Below, piece by piece: positions 61,465 to 64,000 of a stretch of 64,000 nucleotides of DNA (position 1 is its first letter; each line of letters opens with the position of its first letter). The stretch spans positions 558,001-622,000 of the forward strand of contig CAWBIM010000003.1 of NCBI GenBank assembly GCA_963788935.1, given 5' to 3'. Source of the DNA: JAOPZW01 sp963788935. Its GTDB lineage: Bacteria; Actinomycetota; Thermoleophilia; Solirubrobacterales; Solirubrobacteraceae. Below the pieces are notes generated by a model. That model was not told the DNA's origin. It did no database searches and was given only the letters and a program-made list of their open reading frames with translations. Both the position numbers and the translations under genes were made by a program.

Positions 61465-63600
61465 CTACAGCAGGCCGACGGCGCGCGCCCGGGCGACCGC
61501 GTCGTCGCGCGTATCGGCGTCGAGCTTGCGGTAGATGCTGCGCGTGTGCGACTTGACCGTGTTGAGCGAGACGTCGAGCGCGCCGCCGATCTCGCGCTGC
61601 GACAGCGCGCTCGGCAGCAGCCGCAGGACGACGAGCTCGCGCTCCGTGAGCCCCGGGGCCACCGCGCCGGCCGTCGCCGTCCGCCGGGCCGGGGCGCGGT
61701 CGACCCGGCGCTGGGCGGCCGCGAGGAACTCGGACAGGATCCCCGGGTCCGCGCAGCGCTCGACCGTCCGGCGGGCGCGCGCGACGGACTCGACCGCGCC
61801 CGGGCCGTCGCCGCGCAGTCCGCGCAGGTCGGACTCCGCGAGCCGCGCGTAGGCGATCTCCAGGGCCGCGACGCCGCGGTCGGCCACCGTCGCGGCGCGC
61901 TCGATCACGGCCGCCGCCTCGTCGACGCGCCCCCGCCGGATCAGCGCGCGCCCGCGCACGACGCGCGCCAGGGCGGTGGCCCAGTGCTCGCCCAGGCCGG
62001 TCTCGTCGGCGAGCGCGAGCGCCCGGGCGGCCGTCGCGTCGGCGGCGTCGAGGTCGCCCGCCTCGGCCCGGATCGTCGCCAGGCCGCACGAGGCGTGGAT
62101 CACGGCGAGGTGGTTGTCGGCGGCGCGCGCCTCGTCGGCGGCGCCCTCGAGCTCGGCGGTCGCCTCGTCGGAGCGCCCCGACCAGAACAGCGCGAGGCCG
62201 AGCACCGGGCACCCGACCGGGCGCCACGGCGTCGGTCCGAGGCGGAGCGAGGCCTGCCCGGCGCGCACCGAGCCGGCGACGTCGCCGTCCATGTACCGGT
62301 GGATCTCGCGCAGGCCCGCGATGCCGGAGTCGACGGCGGCCGCGTCCGCGCCGGCACGCTCGGCCGCGGTCACCCATGCCGCCACGACCGGCATGCGGCC
62401 GGTGTTCACCTCGATCCACGCCTTGGTGAGGCACAGCGCCGCCTCGCCGCGCACCACGTCGTCGCCGAGCGCGTCGAGCCAGCCCGCGACCGTGTGGATC
62501 CGGCCGCGCTGCAGGTACGCGTACCAGTGCGCGGTGATCAGCGCGGTGGCCGTCGCGACGTCGCCGCCGACGGTCGCGTGCGCGATGGCCTCGTCGACGT
62601 TGCCGGCCTCGGCGTGCCACGCGGCCGCGCGGCGGTGCAGGGTCGCGACGTCGTCGGGCCGGGTCCGCGCGAGCTCGTCGCGCAGGAGGCCGGCGAACAG
62701 GTGGTGGTAGCGGTACCAGCGGCGCTTGGCGTCGAGCGGCACGAGCAGGAGCCCCGCGCGCTCGAGGTCGTCGAGCAGCGCGGCCGCGCCCGGCCGCCCG
62801 GTCACGCGTTCGCACAGCGGGCCGCTGAGCCGATCGAGGATCGACGTCTCGAGCAGGAAGGCGCGGACCTCGGGCGGGCGGCCCGCGAGGACCTCCGAGG
62901 CGAGGAGGTCGACGACGGGGCGGTCGTCGCCGGCGAACGCGGCGATGTACTCGTGGGCGTCCTCGCGGCCCGCGAGCGACAGTGCCGCGAGCCGCAGGCC
63001 GGCGGCCCAGCCCTCGGTGCGTTCCTGCAGGCGGGCGAGGTCGCCCCGGTCGAGCGCGCGCCCGAGCGCGTCGCGCAGCAGCGCGCCGGCCTCGTCGTCC
63101 GTGAACCGCAGGTCGCCCGCGCCGATCTCGACGATCTCGCCGGCCAGGCGCAGGCGGGCCAGCGGGAGCAGGGGCTCGGCCCGCGTGGCGATGGCGAACT
63201 GGAGCGTCGCCGGGCGGCGCTCGAGGAGGTAGGCGAGCGCCTCGTGCACGCGCGGGTCGGTGATCAGGTGGTAGTCGTCGAGGACGAGCACCAGCCGCTC
63301 GGGCTGCGCGGCGAGGTCGTTGACGAGCGACGGGAGGACGACGTCCGCGAGCGGCGCCGGACCGCCGAGATGCGCCAGCGCGCGCTCGCCGGTGCCCGGC
63401 ACGACGGTGCGCAGCGCCGCGACGACGCCCTCGAGGAACCGCACCGGGTCGTTGTCGGCCGCGTCGAGCGAGAGCCACGCGAACGGTCGCGCCTCGCCGG
63501 GCGCGGCGTCCCACTCGTAGAGCAGCGTCGTCTTGCCCGAGCCGACCGGCGCCTGCAGCAGGGCGAGGCTCGCCTCCGCGGACGCGCACAGCCGGTCCAC
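61465..63600 (-). CDS. MalT-like LuxR family ATP-dependent regulator
   Basis: At least 711 residues. LLQAPVGSGKTTLLYEWDAA is the Walker A, LVLVLDDYHLITDPRVHEAL the Walker B, EGWAAGLRLAALSLAGRED and YHHLFAGLLRDELARTRPDD follow as in MalT, then ~250 residues of TPR-like helices. A C-terminal GerE HTH reads LTERELVVLRLLPSALSQRE, TVKSHTRSIYRKLDADTRDD. GTG 63600 is the first standard start, but the typical N-terminus (LTTTKLQSPRRR ... LVPRARL) continues upstream in frame to about 63690. No ATG, GTG or TTG occurs there; CTG 63690 is possible. Confidence 0.88.
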   Translation of the reverse strand: MDRLCASAEASLALLQAPVGSGKTTLLYEWDAAPGEARPFAWLSLDAADNDPVRFLEGVVAALRTVVPGTGERALAHLGGPAPLADVVLPSLVNDLAAQPERLVLVLDDYHLITDPRVHEALAYLLERRPATLQFAIATRAEPLLPLARLRLAGEIVEIGAGDLRFTDDEAGALLRDALGRALDRGDLARLQERTEGWAAGLRLAALSLAGREDAHEYIAAFAGDDRPVVDLLASEVLAGRPPEVRAFLLETSILDRLSGPLCERVTGRPGAAALLDDLERAGLLLVPLDAKRRWYRYHHLFAGLLRDELARTRPDDVATLHRRAAAWHAEAGNVDEAIAHATVGGDVATATALITAHWYAYLQRGRIHTVAGWLDALGDDVVRGEAALCLTKAWIEVNTGRMPVVAAWVTAAERAGADAAAVDSGIAGLREIHRYMDGDVAGSVRAGQASLRLGPTPWRPVGCPVLGLALFWSGRSDEATAELEGAADEARAADNHLAVIHASCGLATIRAEAGDLDAADATAARALALADETGLGEHWATALARVVRGRALIRRGRVDEAAAVIERAATVADRGVAALEIAYARLAESDLRGLRGDGPGAVESVARARRTVERCADPGILSEFLAAAQRRVDRAPARRTATAGAVAPGLTERELVVLRLLPSALSQREIGGALDVSLNTVKSHTRSIYRKLDADTRDDAVARARAVGLL

Positions 63601-63752
63601 GAGCCGGGCGCGCGGGACGAGGCCGGCGCGCCGCCGCGGCGACTGCAGCTTCGTGGTCGTGAGGATGGCGCCGGACGGCGCGGTCCTCAGGACCGTTTCG
63701 GGCCTGGCGGCGACGGTGGGCTCCCTCGCGAGGGTGACGGGTCGAGCCGACC

Positions 63753-64000
63753 CTAATCGAACGCGGGGACCGGCATGGGCGCTTCCGCGGCGGGCCGGTC
63801 CGGGGCGGTCCGCCGGAGCAGGACGAGGCCGGCGACCGGGAACAGGAGGACGGACAGCAGACCCGCGCCGACGAGCGCCGCGCCCGTCGCGGCGTCGAGC
63901 AGGTCGAGCTCCATCCCGATCCCGGTGGCGGCGACGATGAACGGCAGGGAGGTCGCCTGCATGAGCCCGGCGATCGCCGCGCGCGACCCGCCGAGCACGC
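63753..64000 (-). CDS. cation:proton antiporter, CPA2-like, C-terminal part (cut by window)
   Basis: The minus-strand frame enters from the window edge and ends at TAG 63753. SRAAIAGLMQATSLPFIVAA and GAALVGAGLLSVLLFPVAGL look like the last two helices of a CPA2 (KefB-type) sodium or potassium/proton exchanger, followed by a short LRR...PAFD tail. Only the end is visible, so the identification rests on a short stretch. It is upstream of the MalT-like gene on the same strand. Confidence 0.65.
   Translation of the reverse strand, partial: VLGGSRAAIAGLMQATSLPFIVAATGIGMELDLLDAATGAALVGAGLLSVLLFPVAGLVLLRRTAPDRPAAEAPMPVPAFD

Noticed and set aside
1..64000. CRISPR arrays, tRNA or rRNA genes, insertion sequences, phage genes
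   Set aside because: No regularly spaced direct repeats, tRNA cloverleaf ends, transposase or integrase motifs were seen by eye.

Overview
The window is 64 kb of very GC-rich chromosomal DNA, with third codon positions almost always G or C. It holds densely packed genes, frequent ATGA/GTGA stop-start overlaps, ECF sigma factors, FprA-type reductases, MalT-like LuxR regulators and GH65/GH15 enzymes. Together these point to a soil-type actinobacterium. A Solirubrobacterales/Thermoleophilia relative is my best guess, by inference from protein flavour only. I see no rRNA, tRNA, CRISPR array, insertion sequence or phage module. The first gene (AraC regulator) and the last (cation:proton antiporter) are cut by the window edges.

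More than twenty otherwise well-conserved genes are broken by single-base shifts. In almost every case the total length is 3n plus the number of breaks, so the net error is one EXTRA base per break, several of them in G or C runs. I read this as systematic insertion errors in the sequence rather than pseudogenisation. Such genes are given as one CDS spanning all frames, with the break position in the text.

Layout. 1-11.7 kb: AraC/VOC/MFS cluster; DUF6220; a divergent TetR-MFS pair with two palindromic operators; GNAT, YceI and a marR-MFS operon; a methyltransferase; an ECF41 sigma factor divergent from its NAD-epimerase target. 11.7-20.9 kb: benzoate-CoA-ligase-type enzyme, a coupled unknown gene pair, aldo/keto reductase, CPA1 antiporter, hydrolase, FprA reductase with a gamma-carbonic-anhydrase-like protein, VOC protein, PaaX-family regulator. 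20.9-30.4 kb: thioesterase, very large LuxR-family regulator, beta-hydroxyacid dehydrogenase with a MetE-like protein, and a GH65 phosphorylase with beta-phosphoglucomutase-like HAD. 30.4-40.9 kb: DUF5996/hydrolase operon, an MFS-LLM-glutathionyl-hydroquinone-reductase-DUF5655 operon, pyruvate kinase, a YceI-FMN reductase-TetR operon, XRE and wHTH regulators. 41.1-46.5 kb: ferredoxin plus second FprA, Crp-like regulator and a large Tat-exported multicopper oxidase. 46.5-53.4 kb: VOC, GNAT-DUF427, GH15 plus flavin disulfide reductase, and a second ECF41-epimerase operon. 53.4-64 kb: a five-gene oxidoreductase operon (SDR, cyclase, GMC, membrane protein, DM13) divergent from an ECF sigma/anti-sigma operon, a secreted protein, a zinc-finger protein with another ECF sigma factor, a MalT-like regulator and the antiporter end.

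Three regulatory layers emerge from intergenic DNA. (1) Both ECF41 loci carry the ECF41-type promoter TGTCAC[A/C]-N16-CGTC in front of the epimerase gene. (2) Six promoters share GTAAC-N15-(seven bases with a central AC), four of them only 6-9 bases before the start codon; they would place the 57.9 kb sigma operon, the SDR/GMC operon, the secreted protein, a zinc-finger protein, GH15 and GNAT-DUF427 in one regulon. (3) A TAGTTG-N6-CAACTA-like inverted repeat sits in the promoters of both yceI genes, the MFS-LLM operon and the hydrolase operon, suggesting one repressor for an oxidative or electrophile-stress regulon.
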